A stretch of 64,000 bases of DNA from Bacteroidota bacterium (lineage in GTDB: Bacteria; Bacteroidota; Bacteroidia; JAHEXY01), in the NCBI GenBank assembly GCA_023251875.1, contig JAHEXY010000001.1:744001-808000 (forward strand), in the 5' to 3' direction. This document shows, one piece after another, positions 1-8,541 of the stretch (positions are counted from its first letter, which is position 1; every line of letters begins with the position of its first letter). The position numbers and the translations under genes are program-made. The notes beneath the pieces are model-generated. The model was not told where the DNA came from, did not search any database, and saw only the letters and a program-made list of their open reading frames with translations.

Positions 1-1129
1 CGCCCCCAGCGCTTTGCATTTGAGTGCCATCATAAAAAGTTACAAGACTATCTTTAATAGCTCCAGTTATATAGGCATTGTCGTCTTTATCTACATTTAT
101 GTCAAATGTATAATCATAATCCGCACCACCACCTCTACTGCTCCATTGGTAAGTTCCCGCAGTGTCAAATAGACTTATAAAGAAATCACTTTCACCACGA
201 TTCCATAAAGTGTCGGATTCAAATGTTAGGATATAATCAGTATAGTTTCCTGTTAAATAAAAATAACCATTGCTTGTAGTGGCAATTCCTGATGTGTAAT
301 CATAGTTTGTTCCACCGTAATTTTTGTGCCATACTATATTGCCTGATGAATCGTACTTTAATATCAAGGCATCTGTTAAGCCAGTACTTAATACAGTATC
401 GTTATTTATTAATAAAGTGTCATTAAAATATCCCGATAGGTAAATATTGCTGTTATTGTCACAAGCAATACCTGTAATGTTATCATTTTCGCTGCCCCCT
501 GCTTGTTGAACCCATCTAAAAGTACCTTCACTTGTATAGCTAGTCACAAAAATATCATCTAATCCAACACTTGTCACACTTGTAGTATCAAAAGAAGCAG
601 AGCTGTTAAAAACTCCTGCTACATATACATTTCCTACTGCATCAGTAGTAATCGCATTTGCTTCATCAATGTGTATTCCTCCCACGTGTTCAACCCAAAT
701 TAAATTGCCTGCAGTATCATATTTAGAAATAAAAATATCTCTTGCGCCATCACTGGCAATACTATTGTTTTCAAATGAGGCATTATCTTCAAAATATCCA
801 GTTACATAAATATATCCTGCTGTATCTACACTTATACTTTTAGCAACATCTTCAGCACTACCGCCTGCTTGTATAGCCCATAAACAATTACCTGATGAGT
901 TGTATTTGGCAATAAACATATCATAAGCGCCTGCACTAGTAAGAGAATTTGATCCTATATTAATTGTTTTCTCAAACCATCCACAAGTATAAATATTACC
1001 GGCAGCATCTGTTTTTATATTGCCAATATAATCTGCTCCAGCACTCGAAAGTTGTTGAGTCCAATTGGTAGTTTGGGCAAAAGATTGAAAAGAAAAAATG
1101 GAAATTATTGCAATGATAAAAATTCTCAT
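1..1129 (-). CDS. Secreted beta-propeller (SBBP-repeat) protein, C-terminus cut by left edge
   Basis: Reading leftwards from ATG at 1129 the frame stays open to base 1, giving about 376 residues; the gene is incomplete and its stop lies outside the window. Residues 1-19 form a signal peptide (MRIFIIAIISIFSFQSFAQ). After it come at least six repeats of 55-60 residues, each built around a core such as AGYIYVTGYFED, VGNVYVAGVFNS or NSNIYLSGYFND, preceded by a WxxQAGG-like strand. This is the pattern of SBBP / beta-propeller repeat proteins, which are exported surface proteins in Bacteroidota and often end in a type IX sorting domain; that end cannot be seen here. Function is unknown; carbohydrate or protein binding is only a guess. 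It is transcribed in the same direction as the L,D-transpeptidase gene 108 bp upstream. Confidence 0.85.
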   Translation of the reverse strand, partial: MRIFIIAIISIFSFQSFAQTTNWTQQLSSAGADYIGNIKTDAAGNIYTCGWFEKTINIGSNSLTSAGAYDMFIAKYNSSGNCLWAIQAGGSAEDVAKSISVDTAGYIYVTGYFEDNASFENNSIASDGARDIFISKYDTAGNLIWVEHVGGIHIDEANAITTDAVGNVYVAGVFNSSASFDTTSVTSVGLDDIFVTSYTSEGTFRWVQQAGGSENDNITGIACDNNSNIYLSGYFNDTLLINNDTVLSTGLTDALILKYDSSGNIVWHKNYGGTNYDYTSGIATTSNGYFYLTGNYTDYILTFESDTLWNRGESDFFISLFDTAGTYQWSSRGGGADYDYTFDINVDKDDNAYITGAIKDSLVTFYDGTQMQSAGG

Positions 1130-1237
1130 AAAGAAATAATATAGATGAATTGTTATTGAGTATTTACAAATAGACTTTAAAATTAAGAAATTAATTGAGA
1201 GAAGGAGTTTATTGTAATAGTATAATATCAAATTAGA

Positions 1238-2071
1238 TCAATCTAAGAAGATGTATTTTCCATTTTTATCCACAATAATTTTTGGAAGTTTTTTATTCTT
1301 TTCAAAGTAATTATAGCCATCACTAATGTTATCCCAAAATTTAGCCAGTTTTGGATTACCGGAATAGGATATTAAAAGAACATTTAATCTATCGGGTTCT
1401 AATACTTCCGGAAAAATATGAACCTCAATTTTTTCTTGTCCTTCTTGAGTAGCCTCTATTGCTAAAAGATACAATTCTTGCATTTTTTCTTTATGCAAGG
1501 CCACGCATCCGTTCGATTTACATTCCCCATAAATTGAAATACTACCACCTGTTAAGGTAGTTTCACTTGCAATTTTATCGGCTTCATTGGGGTAATTAAT
1601 ATTAAGTGCTAAATAAAAGTTACTAGTGGGTTCAAAGGAATTAATGTAGTAAAAGCCTTCAGGAATTTGCATGTCTCCATTTAAGCGCTTAGGTCCCGGA
1701 GAGCCCGACATAGCACAAAAAGGATAATCAGTAATGTGTGTGAATTGTTCATCCATTTTGTTTTTTGCCCATAATTCGGTTATCATTTCTTTTTTTAAGA
1801 TGCGGATGTATATTTCGAAATTTTTAATGTCTACACCATGAAAGGCTAATAACTCTTTACAATATTGTAAACGGTATTTATATGCTTCTTTTACTCTTGG
1901 ATATTTGAGTTGCGTTTTTTTGAAATCAGAAACCCCTCCTAGCCTCCCCGAAGGGGAGGAAGGGTTTTGTATTGAGTACTTGCCAATTTGAGAGTGTAAA
2001 ATGGTATTTGAGCCAAGATGTGTTAAAAAAAATAAAATAAGTACTATGATAAATAAAGTACGCAATCTCAT
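1238..2071 (-). CDS. L,D-transpeptidase (YkuD/YafK type), exported
   Basis: The 277-residue product (from ATG at 2071) starts with an N-terminal hydrophobic segment (MRLRTLFIIVLILFFLTHLG), so it is exported or anchored. The C-terminal half has the YafK-type catalytic layout: GDMQIPEGFYYI, then a GGSISIYGECKSNGCVAL block, whose Cys in SNGC is the expected nucleophile and whose Tyr stands where the family usually has His. These enzymes cross-link or trim peptidoglycan peptides, or attach proteins to them. An upstream start at 2131 would overlap the acyl-CoA reductase gene by 58 bp, so the start that overlaps nothing and opens directly into the signal anchor is preferred. Residues about 36-47, just after the anchor, are encoded by a GC-rich palindromic repeat (1931-1966) found elsewhere in the window, an insert the family does not need. 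Exact substrate is unknown. Confidence 0.8.
   Translation of the reverse strand: MRLRTLFIIVLILFFLTHLGSNTILHSQIGKYSIQNPSSPSGRLGGVSDFKKTQLKYPRVKEAYKYRLQYCKELLAFHGVDIKNFEIYIRILKKEMITELWAKNKMDEQFTHITDYPFCAMSGSPGPKRLNGDMQIPEGFYYINSFEPTSNFYLALNINYPNEADKIASETTLTGGSISIYGECKSNGCVALHKEKMQELYLLAIEATQEGQEKIEVHIFPEVLEPDRLNVLLISYSGNPKLAKFWDNISDGYNYFEKNKKLPKIIVDKNGKYIFLD
1931..1966. repeat. GC-rich double-hairpin repeat, in frame inside the L,D-transpeptidase gene
   Basis: Inner perfect stem CCTCCCC (1943-1949) and GGGGAGG (1953-1959) with a GAA loop, plus outer AACCC/GGGTT arms. It belongs to the same family as the copies at 11594-11633 and 26616-26646. It encodes about twelve residues (PSSPSGRLGGV region) between the signal anchor and the mature domain. 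Confidence 0.8.
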
Positions 2072-2073
2072 CC

Positions 2074-3150
2074 TTACTGTTTTAAGTTTATCAAAAAAAG
2101 CATTGTATCCACTCCATCTGCATAATCCCAAAGCATAGGTTGTTGAGAATGGCCAAATACTAAGGACTGCGGTACTACATTATTATTTCCAGAAACGATG
2201 CATTGAATTCCGTCTGCTGTTTGGTTTATTCGTTGGGCTAAATGTTCTTCGTTAATGTAATATTCATAATAAATATTTGCAACCGGAGAATGCATCGAAA
2301 GATCTTCTTTTACAATCAAAAAATTATTATCTAAGAATGGAGTTTTATTCAAGAGTAAAATACTTCTGTAATAAGCATAGTTGTTAGCATATTTATTATG
2401 TTCTAACAAATAATGATAAGGTTCAATAGCTTCATAAAATGAATTAAATATATAGCCTTTGGGTACATAAAGTTTAGAAACATTTCTGCAGCCTAATCCA
2501 AAATATTGAAATATATCTTTTCCTAGCAATTCAAGTTCTTCTTTGCTTTCTTTTCCATTTAAGATGGCAATTGAATTTCTGTTTTTTCTAATTATATGAG
2601 GATACTTTGAAAAATAGTAATTAAAGTATGTTGCAGTAGTATTACTTCCTGTGGCAATAACAGCATTAAAATCTTTAAGTTGATGATTTGTAAATTCGAT
2701 ATATGGCTTAAATTCAGGTTCAATAGCACAAAGTGCTTCTGTAATTAAAGGCAAAAGTTTGTCGTCTTTACTCGAAACTTTACCAAGAAAATAATTTCCG
2801 GAAATCAATACACAAAGCATATCATTAAAACCAACCATGGGAATATTGCCGGCCATAATTACGGCTACTTTCTTATTGGAATTTGTGCCGAGTAAGAGAT
2901 TTGGCAAATAGGGTTTTATCCACTGTTTAAGATTTTCTGCCGAAAGGCTAATGGATATAGAGGAAAACATGTGAAGCACATTTTCTTCTGTAAACCATCC
3001 ATTGCTAAATTGAGAAGACTTAATGAGTTCCTTTAGGCGATTATATAATTCAGGATATTGAATAGATGCATCACCTTGAGGAATTGCTTTAAACTGCCTT
3101 AAAAAAATGCCTAAGTTTTCAAAGGCTTTTAAACGTTGTTCTACTGTCAT
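2074..3150 (-). CDS. Acyl-CoA reductase, LuxC family
   Basis: This 358-residue soluble protein matches the LuxC / acyl-CoA reductase family found in many Bacteroidota outside bioluminescence. Recognisable elements are VAVIMAGNIPMVGFNDMLCVLISGN (residues about 95-119; NAD(P)-binding region), IATGSNTTATYFNYYFSKYP and IRKNRNSIAILNG. A GLGCRNVSKLYVPKGY block holds the likely catalytic Cys. Members reduce fatty acyl-CoA or acyl-enzyme to an aldehyde with NADPH. The gene is divergent from the ferredoxin gene at 3219 (68 bp gap) and ends 2 bp before the L,D-transpeptidase start, so those two may be co-transcribed. A LuxE-like acyl ligase lies 47 kb away at 50363. The physiological substrate is unknown. 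Confidence 0.85.
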   Translation of the reverse strand: MTVEQRLKAFENLGIFLRQFKAIPQGDASIQYPELYNRLKELIKSSQFSNGWFTEENVLHMFSSISISLSAENLKQWIKPYLPNLLLGTNSNKKVAVIMAGNIPMVGFNDMLCVLISGNYFLGKVSSKDDKLLPLITEALCAIEPEFKPYIEFTNHQLKDFNAVIATGSNTTATYFNYYFSKYPHIIRKNRNSIAILNGKESKEELELLGKDIFQYFGLGCRNVSKLYVPKGYIFNSFYEAIEPYHYLLEHNKYANNYAYYRSILLLNKTPFLDNNFLIVKEDLSMHSPVANIYYEYYINEEHLAQRINQTADGIQCIVSGNNNVVPQSLVFGHSQQPMLWDYADGVDTMLFLINLKQ

Positions 3151-3166
3151 TTTACTTAAAAATGCT

Positions 3167-3174
3167 TACCTTTG
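3167..3174 (+). promoter_or_regulatory. Bacteroidota -7 promoter element for the ferredoxin gene
   Basis: TACCTTTG fits the TAnnTTTG -7 consensus and lies 44 bp before the ferredoxin ATG at 3219. No well-placed TTG was seen upstream, so this is a -7 match only. Confidence 0.45.
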
Positions 3175-3218
3175 TGTAAATTTTTATAAAGGTATAAACA
3201 ATATAAATATACATTGCT

Positions 3219-3569
3219 ATGGCAATTAGAATAACTGATGAGTGCATTAACTGCGGAGCTTGTGAACCAGAATGCCCAAATAACGCTATATATGAAGGTG
3301 GAAGTGAATGGAGAATGTCTGATGGAACATCATTAAAAGGAGATTTTAAACTTTGGAATAGGGGAGTAGTAGTAGATGCCGATGCTCCACAAACACCTAA
3401 GGTTATGGATGTGTACTACATAGTAACAGATAAATGTACGGAATGTAAAGGCTTTCATAATGAACCTCAATGTGCAGCAGTATGTCCGGTTGATTGTTGT
3501 ATCCCCGATGACGATAATAAAGAAACAGAAGAAAGTTTGCTGCAAAAGAAAAATGCAATGCACTTGTAA
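3219..3569 (+). CDS. 4Fe-4S dicluster ferredoxin
   Basis: The 116-residue protein carries two cluster-binding motifs. The first, [16 protein letters not shown] (residues 9-24), is canonical. The second begins [20 protein letters not shown], with extended spacing typical of the Alvin-type ferredoxins (YfhL/Fdx family). It is a small soluble electron carrier in the cytoplasm. The C-terminus is acidic and then Lys-rich. The redox partner is not shown by the sequence; the divergent LuxC-type reductase is a common genomic neighbour in Bacteroidota, but that enzyme uses NADPH, so a direct link is not established. Confidence 0.92.
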   Translation: MAIRITDECINCGACEPECPNNAIYEGGSEWRMSDGTSLKGDFKLWNRGVVVDADAPQTPKVMDVYYIVTDKCTECKGFHNEPQCAAVCPVDCCIPDDDNKETEESLLQKKNAMHL

Positions 3570-3636
3570 TAATAGTTTAGAATTTGGAGTTTAATAAACA
3601 ACAAGAACTCTAAAAGTGAAAAGCTAAACTAAAATT

Positions 3637-4494
3637 ATGTTTCGTATAGTATTAATAGTATCATTTATTTATTCTGTTCATCTTTTTGCTCAGCAAGATT
3701 TTCAAGTTTATCAAGATTCTATAATTAATTTGTCAAACTTAGCTGTTAAAGGAGAAACTGATGAGGAAAGAAATACTGCAAGTAAGCAATTAAGCAATGT
3801 GCTTATTCGCGTTTTAAGTCAAGAAGCTTCGTTTAATTATTCATTTGATGCTGTAAAATCAATTGCAATTTTAAATTCACCAGATAAAGCCTTTAGGTTG
3901 TTCAATTGGAATGAGCCACAAGAAAATGGAACCTATTTATACTATTGTATTATACAATCGTATAATAAAAAAACAAAAAAAACAGACGTTTTTCAGTTGA
4001 ATGATGATCAAAGAAAGAATAATAATCGCTTGATGGTTGAGCAGTCAAATATGCAATATCCACATTGGTACGGAGCCTTATACTATCAAATTTTATACAA
4101 TAAAAATAAAAAGGAAAAATACTATACTTTATTGGCTTGGGAGGGAAAAGATAAGTTGACAACATGCAAAATAATTGATGCTTTACATTTTAATAAAAAT
4201 GGAGAGCCGGAGTTTGGCTCTCAAATTTTTCCAACCTATAATGAAGAAAAAGGTTATGATGATAAAACAATGTGTTCTCGCATTATTTTTGAGTATGCTA
4301 ACCAAACTTCCATGTCTTTAAAATATGACGCTGAAAAGAAACAAATTGTGTATGATTTTTTAGCTCCGGCTGACGAATCTTATAAGGGAAAATATGCTTA
4401 TTACGGACCAGACATGAGTTACGATGCGCTACAATTTAAAAAGGGGCGTTGGATTTTGATAGAAAAAGTGGAACCGAAGAATAAAAAAGATTAG
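3637..4494 (+). CDS. Secreted protein of unknown function
   Basis: The 285-residue product has a clear signal peptide (MFRIVLIVSFIYSVHLFAQ, cleavage before QD). The mature part is rich in aromatic and charged residues with blocks such as KAFRLFNWNEPQENGTYLYYC, WYGALYYQI, YYTLLAWEGKD and YYGPDMSYDALQFKKGRWILIEKV, suggesting a beta-rich periplasmic or surface protein. I recognise no catalytic motif. It follows the ferredoxin gene by 67 bp on the same strand. After its stop come two repeat units (4494-4527 and 4545-4602) that separate it from mnmA. Confidence 0.75.
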   Translation: MFRIVLIVSFIYSVHLFAQQDFQVYQDSIINLSNLAVKGETDEERNTASKQLSNVLIRVLSQEASFNYSFDAVKSIAILNSPDKAFRLFNWNEPQENGTYLYYCIIQSYNKKTKKTDVFQLNDDQRKNNNRLMVEQSNMQYPHWYGALYYQILYNKNKKEKYYTLLAWEGKDKLTTCKIIDALHFNKNGEPEFGSQIFPTYNEEKGYDDKTMCSRIIFEYANQTSMSLKYDAEKKQIVYDFLAPADESYKGKYAYYGPDMSYDALQFKKGRWILIEKVEPKNKKD

Positions 4495-4527
4495 CTGATA
4501 TGGTGATGAGCTAATTAGGTGATGAAA
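4494..4527. repeat. GCTGATGAG-type dispersed repeat
   Basis: Short imperfectly repeated units of the form TTAGCTGATATGGTGATGAG and CTAATTAGGTGATGA directly at the stop codon of the preceding gene. Similar units occur inside the glycosyltransferase gene at 28559-28642 and less clearly after sdhA at 42215. Confidence 0.55.
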
Positions 4528-4544
4528 ATAAATAATATTCTAAG

Positions 4545-4602
4545 CTTCCCTCTCCAAGTTTATCCTGAGCGGAGCGGAGGAGGAGAGGGTTAGGGAGAGG
4601 TG
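4545..4602. repeat. GC-rich hairpin repeat with a second repeat nested in its loop
   Basis: Outer parts CTTCCCTCTCC and GGAGAGGGTTAGGGAGAGG match the GC-rich repeat family, but the loop is enlarged by TTTATCCTGAGCGGAGCGGA. The inner sequence resembles a CCTGAGCG(A/T)AGTCGAAGG motif I recall as common in Bacteroidota genomes. It ends about 8 bp before the mnmA start, so it lies in the mnmA leader. Confidence 0.7.
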
Positions 4603-4609
4603 ATGATTT

Positions 4610-5698
4610 ATGAGCAAAAAAGGAAAAGTTTTAGTGGCCATGAGCGGTGGCATTGATAGTTCTGTTACTGCTTTATTACTTCATCAGCAAGGCTATGAAG
4701 TAATAGGTATTACTATGAAAACATGGGACTATGCTTCTTCCGGTGGATCTAAAAAAGAGGTAGGATGTTGCAATCTTGATACTATTAATGATGCACGTCA
4801 ATTGGCTGTGAATACTGGATTTCCACATTATATTATTGACATAAGAAATGAGTTTGGAGAATACATCATTGATAATTTTGTAGGAGAATATATGGCAGGG
4901 CGTACGCCTAATCCATGCGTATTATGTAATACACACATAAAATGGGAGGCATTGCTTAGAAGAGCAGATCAATTAGGCTGTGCGTTTATTGCTACAGGTC
5001 ATTATGCACAAATTCGAGAAGAAAATGAAAGAATAATTATTTCGAAAGGAATAGATAGTCATAAAGACCAATCGTATGTACTTTGGGGTTTGAGCCAGAA
5101 AAATTTAAGAAGAACCCTATTTCCATTGGGCAAGTATAGAAAAACGGAGATAAAACAAATGGCAGTAAATTTTGGTTATGAAGAATTATCAAAGAAAAGT
5201 GAAAGCTATGAAATTTGTTTTATTCCGGACAATGATTATCGTGGATTTTTAAAACGAAAAGTTGAAGGTATTGAAGATAAATTAGCCGGAGGAAATTTTG
5301 TTTCTACCAATGGAAAAGTGTTAGGTAAACATAAAGGTTATCCATTTTATACCATTGGTCAGCGTAAAGGACTGGAGATTGCAATGGGAAAACCTATTTA
5401 TGTTGTAGAAATTATACCTGACACCAATACCGTTGTATTAGGAGAAGAAGAAGATTTGCAGAAACAAGAAATGTGGGTGAAAGATTTTAATCTTATTAAA
5501 TATGAATCTTTACAAAGCAAACAAGAAGTTCTTACAAAAATAAGATATAAAGATGCCGGTACATTTAGTACTATTGAAGAAGTAAATGGAGAAATAAAAG
5601 TATTGTTCAATAAGAAAGTTTCAGCTATTGCGCCCGGACAATCGGCCGTTTTTTATGATGGAGATGATTTAATTGGTGGCGGTATAATAAAAAAATAG
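4610..5698 (+). CDS. mnmA: tRNA-specific 2-thiouridylase MnmA
   Basis: The enzyme makes the 2-thio group of wobble U34 in tRNA-Lys, -Glu and -Gln in the cytoplasm, using ATP and persulfide sulfur. The 362-residue length is normal. Visible motifs are the PP-loop SGGIDSS (residues 12-18), the first catalytic Cys in NPCVLCN (Cys102), the second in YEICFIPD (Cys202), and GQRKGL in the central domain. The C-terminal beta-barrel ends with SAIAPGQSAVFYDGD, typical of the family. It precedes dnaA with a 319 bp gap. A GC-rich hairpin repeat lies immediately upstream and could influence its leader. Confidence 0.97.
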   Translation: MSKKGKVLVAMSGGIDSSVTALLLHQQGYEVIGITMKTWDYASSGGSKKEVGCCNLDTINDARQLAVNTGFPHYIIDIRNEFGEYIIDNFVGEYMAGRTPNPCVLCNTHIKWEALLRRADQLGCAFIATGHYAQIREENERIIISKGIDSHKDQSYVLWGLSQKNLRRTLFPLGKYRKTEIKQMAVNFGYEELSKKSESYEICFIPDNDYRGFLKRKVEGIEDKLAGGNFVSTNGKVLGKHKGYPFYTIGQRKGLEIAMGKPIYVVEIIPDTNTVVLGEEEDLQKQEMWVKDFNLIKYESLQSKQEVLTKIRYKDAGTFSTIEEVNGEIKVLFNKKVSAIAPGQSAVFYDGDDLIGGGIIKK

Positions 5699-6017
5699 AA
5701 ACTAACAATGATTAGTAGAAAAAAATACAAATATTTTTTTGATTTTTTTCTCATTCTTTATTTATGTAGCAACATCTTTTGTTGACCTCTGGAAAGCATT
5801 GAAAATGCTCAAAAAAAACAATATAACATTTGCAAAATCCATATTTCATTTATACTTGAAAAAGATTTTTAAAAACCAATAGAAAAAAAATTTTTTTTTG
5901 ATTTTTTTTTTTCGAAAATTTGTTTTAAGAAATTCTTCCCACGGGAAAACCCCCAATAATAGAATTTTTAAAAAAGCGAAAATACATAACCCAATATAAA
6001 ACTGGATAGGAAAGTTC
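5699..6017. other. 319 bp AT-rich gap upstream of dnaA, no gene
   Basis: This stretch contains long A and T runs (5885-5915 is almost pure A/T) and a short GC patch (CCCACGGGAAAACCCCC, 5938-5955). No open frame with coding character and no cluster of TTATCCACA-type DnaA boxes was seen. It must carry the dnaA promoter. An AT-rich unwinding region of an origin is possible by position only and is not claimed. Confidence 0.6.
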
Positions 6018-7448
6018 ATGGCAAAAGGTTGCAACGAAATTTGGAAGGAGTGTCTTCAAGTAATAAAAGATAATGTAAGTGATCAAAGTTTTAAAACATG
6101 GTTTGAACCCATATCTGCGGTAAAACTTCAAGAGAATGTTTTAACAATACAAGTTCCTAGTCAATTTTTTTATGAATGGCTGGAAGAGCATTATATTGAT
6201 CTTTTAAAAAAAACCATTAAGAAAAAATTGGGCACTAGTGGTCGCTTAGAGTATAGCATTGTTATGGAAAATAATTATAACAATGCCTCTAAACCGTATA
6301 CGGTAAAAGTTCCAACATCAGATAAAGGGGGCTTGAAAAATGCACCTATATCCATGCCCATTGATGTAAACAATGGAGCAATAAGAAACCCATTTATCAT
6401 TCCCGGATTAAAACGAGTGAATGTAGATTCTCAATTGAACCCTAATTATTCATTTGATAATTTAGTTGAAGGTGAATGTAACCGCCTTGCTCGTTCTGCC
6501 GGATATGCCGTGTCGAACAAGCCCGGAGGAACTGCTTTTAATCCACTCTTAATTTATGGTGGTGTTGGAATGGGTAAGACCCATCTTTCACATGCAATAG
6601 GAATTGAAATAAAAGAAAAGTATCCTGAAAAAACGGTTTTATACGTTTCTTCTGAAAAATTTACGCATCAGTTTATTGATTCAATCAGAAACAATACACA
6701 TAATGATTTTATCCACTTCTATCAAATGATGGATGTACTCATTATTGACGATGTACAATTTTTTGCAGGTAAAGAAAAAACACAAGATGCTTTCTTTCAT
6801 ATCTTCAATCATCTTCATCAAACCGGTAAGCAGATTATTTTAACCTCTGATAAATCTCCGGTTGAATTACAAGGTTTTGAACAAAGACTGTTATCTCGTT
6901 TTAAATGGGGCTTATCTGCTGATCTTCAATCTCCTGATCTTGAAACCAGAATAGCAATTTTAGATAAGAAGATCTATAACGAAGGAATTGAAATACCAAG
7001 AGATGTAGTTGAATATCTTGCTTACAGCATTTCTACCAATGTGCGTGAATTAGAAGGAGCACTTATTTCATTACTTGCTCAAGCTTCTTTAAATAAAAAA
7101 TCAATTACGCTTGAATTAGCCAAGCAAATGATTGATAAGTTTGTTAAAAATACTGCCAGAGAAGTATCTATTGATTACATCCAAAAAATTATTTGCGATT
7201 ATTTTGAATTGCCTATTGAACTTCTTAAATCAAAAACCAGAAAAAGAGAAGTGGTGCAGGCTCGTCAATTAGCTATGTACTTTGCTAAAAAAATGACTAA
7301 ATCATCCTTGGCAACTATAGGTATGTATAATGGAGGTAAAGACCATGCTACTGTTCTTCATGCTTGCAAAACGGTAAATAATTTAATTGATACTGATAAG
7401 CGTTTTAGAGCTTCTGTTGATGAAATTCAGAAAAAAATTACTATTTAG
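6018..7448 (+). CDS. dnaA: Chromosomal replication initiator DnaA
   Basis: The 476-residue protein has all four DnaA domains. Domain I (about 1-80) includes WFEPISAV. A variable linker follows to about 145. The AAA+ domain has Walker A GGVGMGKTH (181-189), Walker B VLIIDDVQF and a sensor-1 region IILTSDKSP. Domain IV ends with the DNA-binding signature DHATVLHACKTV. It binds DnaA boxes at the origin, melts it with ATP and loads the helicase. It is preceded by an AT-rich gap and followed by a pair of AGCTAATAGC-type repeats; its TAG stop falls at the edge of the first one. Confidence 0.98.
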   Translation: MAKGCNEIWKECLQVIKDNVSDQSFKTWFEPISAVKLQENVLTIQVPSQFFYEWLEEHYIDLLKKTIKKKLGTSGRLEYSIVMENNYNNASKPYTVKVPTSDKGGLKNAPISMPIDVNNGAIRNPFIIPGLKRVNVDSQLNPNYSFDNLVEGECNRLARSAGYAVSNKPGGTAFNPLLIYGGVGMGKTHLSHAIGIEIKEKYPEKTVLYVSSEKFTHQFIDSIRNNTHNDFIHFYQMMDVLIIDDVQFFAGKEKTQDAFFHIFNHLHQTGKQIILTSDKSPVELQGFEQRLLSRFKWGLSADLQSPDLETRIAILDKKIYNEGIEIPRDVVEYLAYSISTNVRELEGALISLLAQASLNKKSITLELAKQMIDKFVKNTAREVSIDYIQKIICDYFELPIELLKSKTRKREVVQARQLAMYFAKKMTKSSLATIGMYNGGKDHATVLHACKTVNNLIDTDKRFRASVDEIQKKITI

Positions 7449-7580
7449 CTTTTAGCTAATAGCTGTCGGCTTTTAGCTAGGTAGTTTATTTTGTATAGGG
7501 TGTAAATTCCGTTTGGGTTTATGCTAATTTATTTATTGAAGTTGATATGGCTAACAGCTAATAGCCAAAAGCTAACAGCC
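7446..7580. repeat. Inverted pair of AGCTAATAGC-type repeats
   Basis: Copy 1 (7446-7480, containing TTTTAGCTAATAGCTGTCGG) and copy 2 (7549-7580, containing GGCTAACAGCTAATAGCC) are roughly inverted with respect to each other and frame about 70 bp of plain sequence between dnaA and the phosphatase gene. A related short unit (AAAAGCTAAGAGCTA) occurs near 51358. Confidence 0.65.
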
Positions 7581-7587
7581 CTGTTGA

Positions 7588-8037
7588 ATGAAAAAAATAG
7601 TAATGGTATGTCTTGGTAATATCTGTCGCTCACCCATGGCGCAGGGTATTCTTGAATATAAGCTTGCTCAAAAAAATAAAGAAGCCTATGTAGATTCTGC
7701 TGGTACTTCAGGATGGCATGAAGGCGAAAGGGCAGATAGCCGTGCTGTACAAACCATGAAAAAATATGGTATAGATATTAGTAAACAACGTTCCCGTCCT
7801 TTTTCAAGAACAGATTTTGATGAGTTTGATCTGATATTTGCAATGGATGCTTCTAATTACAATGATATCATTTCACAAGCTCGAACTGAAGCTGATAAAC
7901 AGAAAGTGCAATTGATTCTTAATCTCTCTTATCCCGAAAAAAATCTTTCGGTTCCTGATCCCTACTATAATGATGGTTTTGATACGGTTTATAATTTATT
8001 GAATGAGGCTTGTGAGAAGCTTGCAGATTTGATATAG
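7588..8037 (+). CDS. Low-molecular-weight protein-tyrosine phosphatase family
   Basis: The 149-residue protein begins with the phosphatase P-loop CLGNICRS (Cys8 nucleophile, Arg14) and has the general-acid Asp in VPDPYYN (Asp124). This is the full length of the family, whose members remove phosphate from tyrosines; in Bacteroidota the partner is often a tyrosine kinase of polysaccharide export, but no such gene is nearby. The sequence SAGTSGWHEGERADSRA is typical of bacterial members. It follows dnaA by 139 bp, across repeat sequence, so its expression is probably independent. Confidence 0.93.
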   Translation: MKKIVMVCLGNICRSPMAQGILEYKLAQKNKEAYVDSAGTSGWHEGERADSRAVQTMKKYGIDISKQRSRPFSRTDFDEFDLIFAMDASNYNDIISQARTEADKQKVQLILNLSYPEKNLSVPDPYYNDGFDTVYNLLNEACEKLADLI

Positions 8038-8055
8038 GTATATAATTTCTAAAAA

Positions 8056-8532
8056 TTATTTTTTATCTCGTATTTTTTCTAATTCAATTAAGTCGATTAA
8101 ATCTTTTGGTCTTCCAGCCGCTTTTTTCGCTTCTATTAATTGATTAAGGTGTAAAAATTTTACTGGGATATCATGAATAATTGCAGTTGGAGATATTTGA
8201 TAACATTCATCAAATTTTTGTTGAGGAAAACCTTTGAGGAAAGTCATTATATCTAATTCAAAACCTGAGTTAAAATATAATGTAGTCCATCCTGGGACTA
8301 ATTCGGTAGTTTCAATACTTTCAAAATCGCCAAGATTCGTTTCTTTTAATGCTTTCCTGAAATTTTTCCTATTTATTTTGGAGTCTTTTATCCACAAATC
8401 AAGATCACCGGTGGTTCGTTGAAAACCATGAAGATTAGTAGCAAATCCCCCAACCATAATGTACTTTACATTATGCTCATAAAGATGCTTCCATAATTGC
8501 AATATTTCATCATCAAGAATGTCCATTGGCAA
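8056..8532 (-). CDS. Nucleotidyltransferase-fold protein (MNT/DUF6036-like)
   Basis: This 158-residue protein shows the minimal nucleotidyltransferase signature: MVGGFATNLHG (Gly28-Gly29), then GDLDLWI with Asp43 and Asp45, and a third Asp in FELDIMTF (Asp94). The C-terminal KFLHLNQLIEAKKAAGRPKDLIDLIEL is the usual ending of this group. Relatives act as antitoxins that AMPylate HEPN toxins, or as stand-alone transferases. Here the upstream partner is a 43-residue Lys-rich protein (8542-8673) with 9 bp between them, not a HEPN protein, so a toxin-antitoxin role is inferred from context only. It is the last gene of a leftward cluster of toxin-antitoxin-like genes. Confidence 0.75.
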   Translation of the reverse strand: MPMDILDDEILQLWKHLYEHNVKYIMVGGFATNLHGFQRTTGDLDLWIKDSKINRKNFRKALKETNLGDFESIETTELVPGWTTLYFNSGFELDIMTFLKGFPQQKFDECYQISPTAIIHDIPVKFLHLNQLIEAKKAAGRPKDLIDLIELEKIRDKK

Positions 8533-8541
8533 TATTGGAGT

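Noticed and set aside
3333..3563. Antisense frame across the ferredoxin gene
   Set aside because: Cys-rich shadow of the real gene; no promoter, and composition follows the other strand. The same holds for antisense frames over mnmA, metH, sdhA, hutU, serA and the TPR gene.
5699..6017. Replication origin upstream of dnaA
   Set aside because: AT-rich, but no cluster of TTATCCACA-type boxes; the scattered single matches (near 1266, 6712, 8389) are inside genes. Position alone is not enough.
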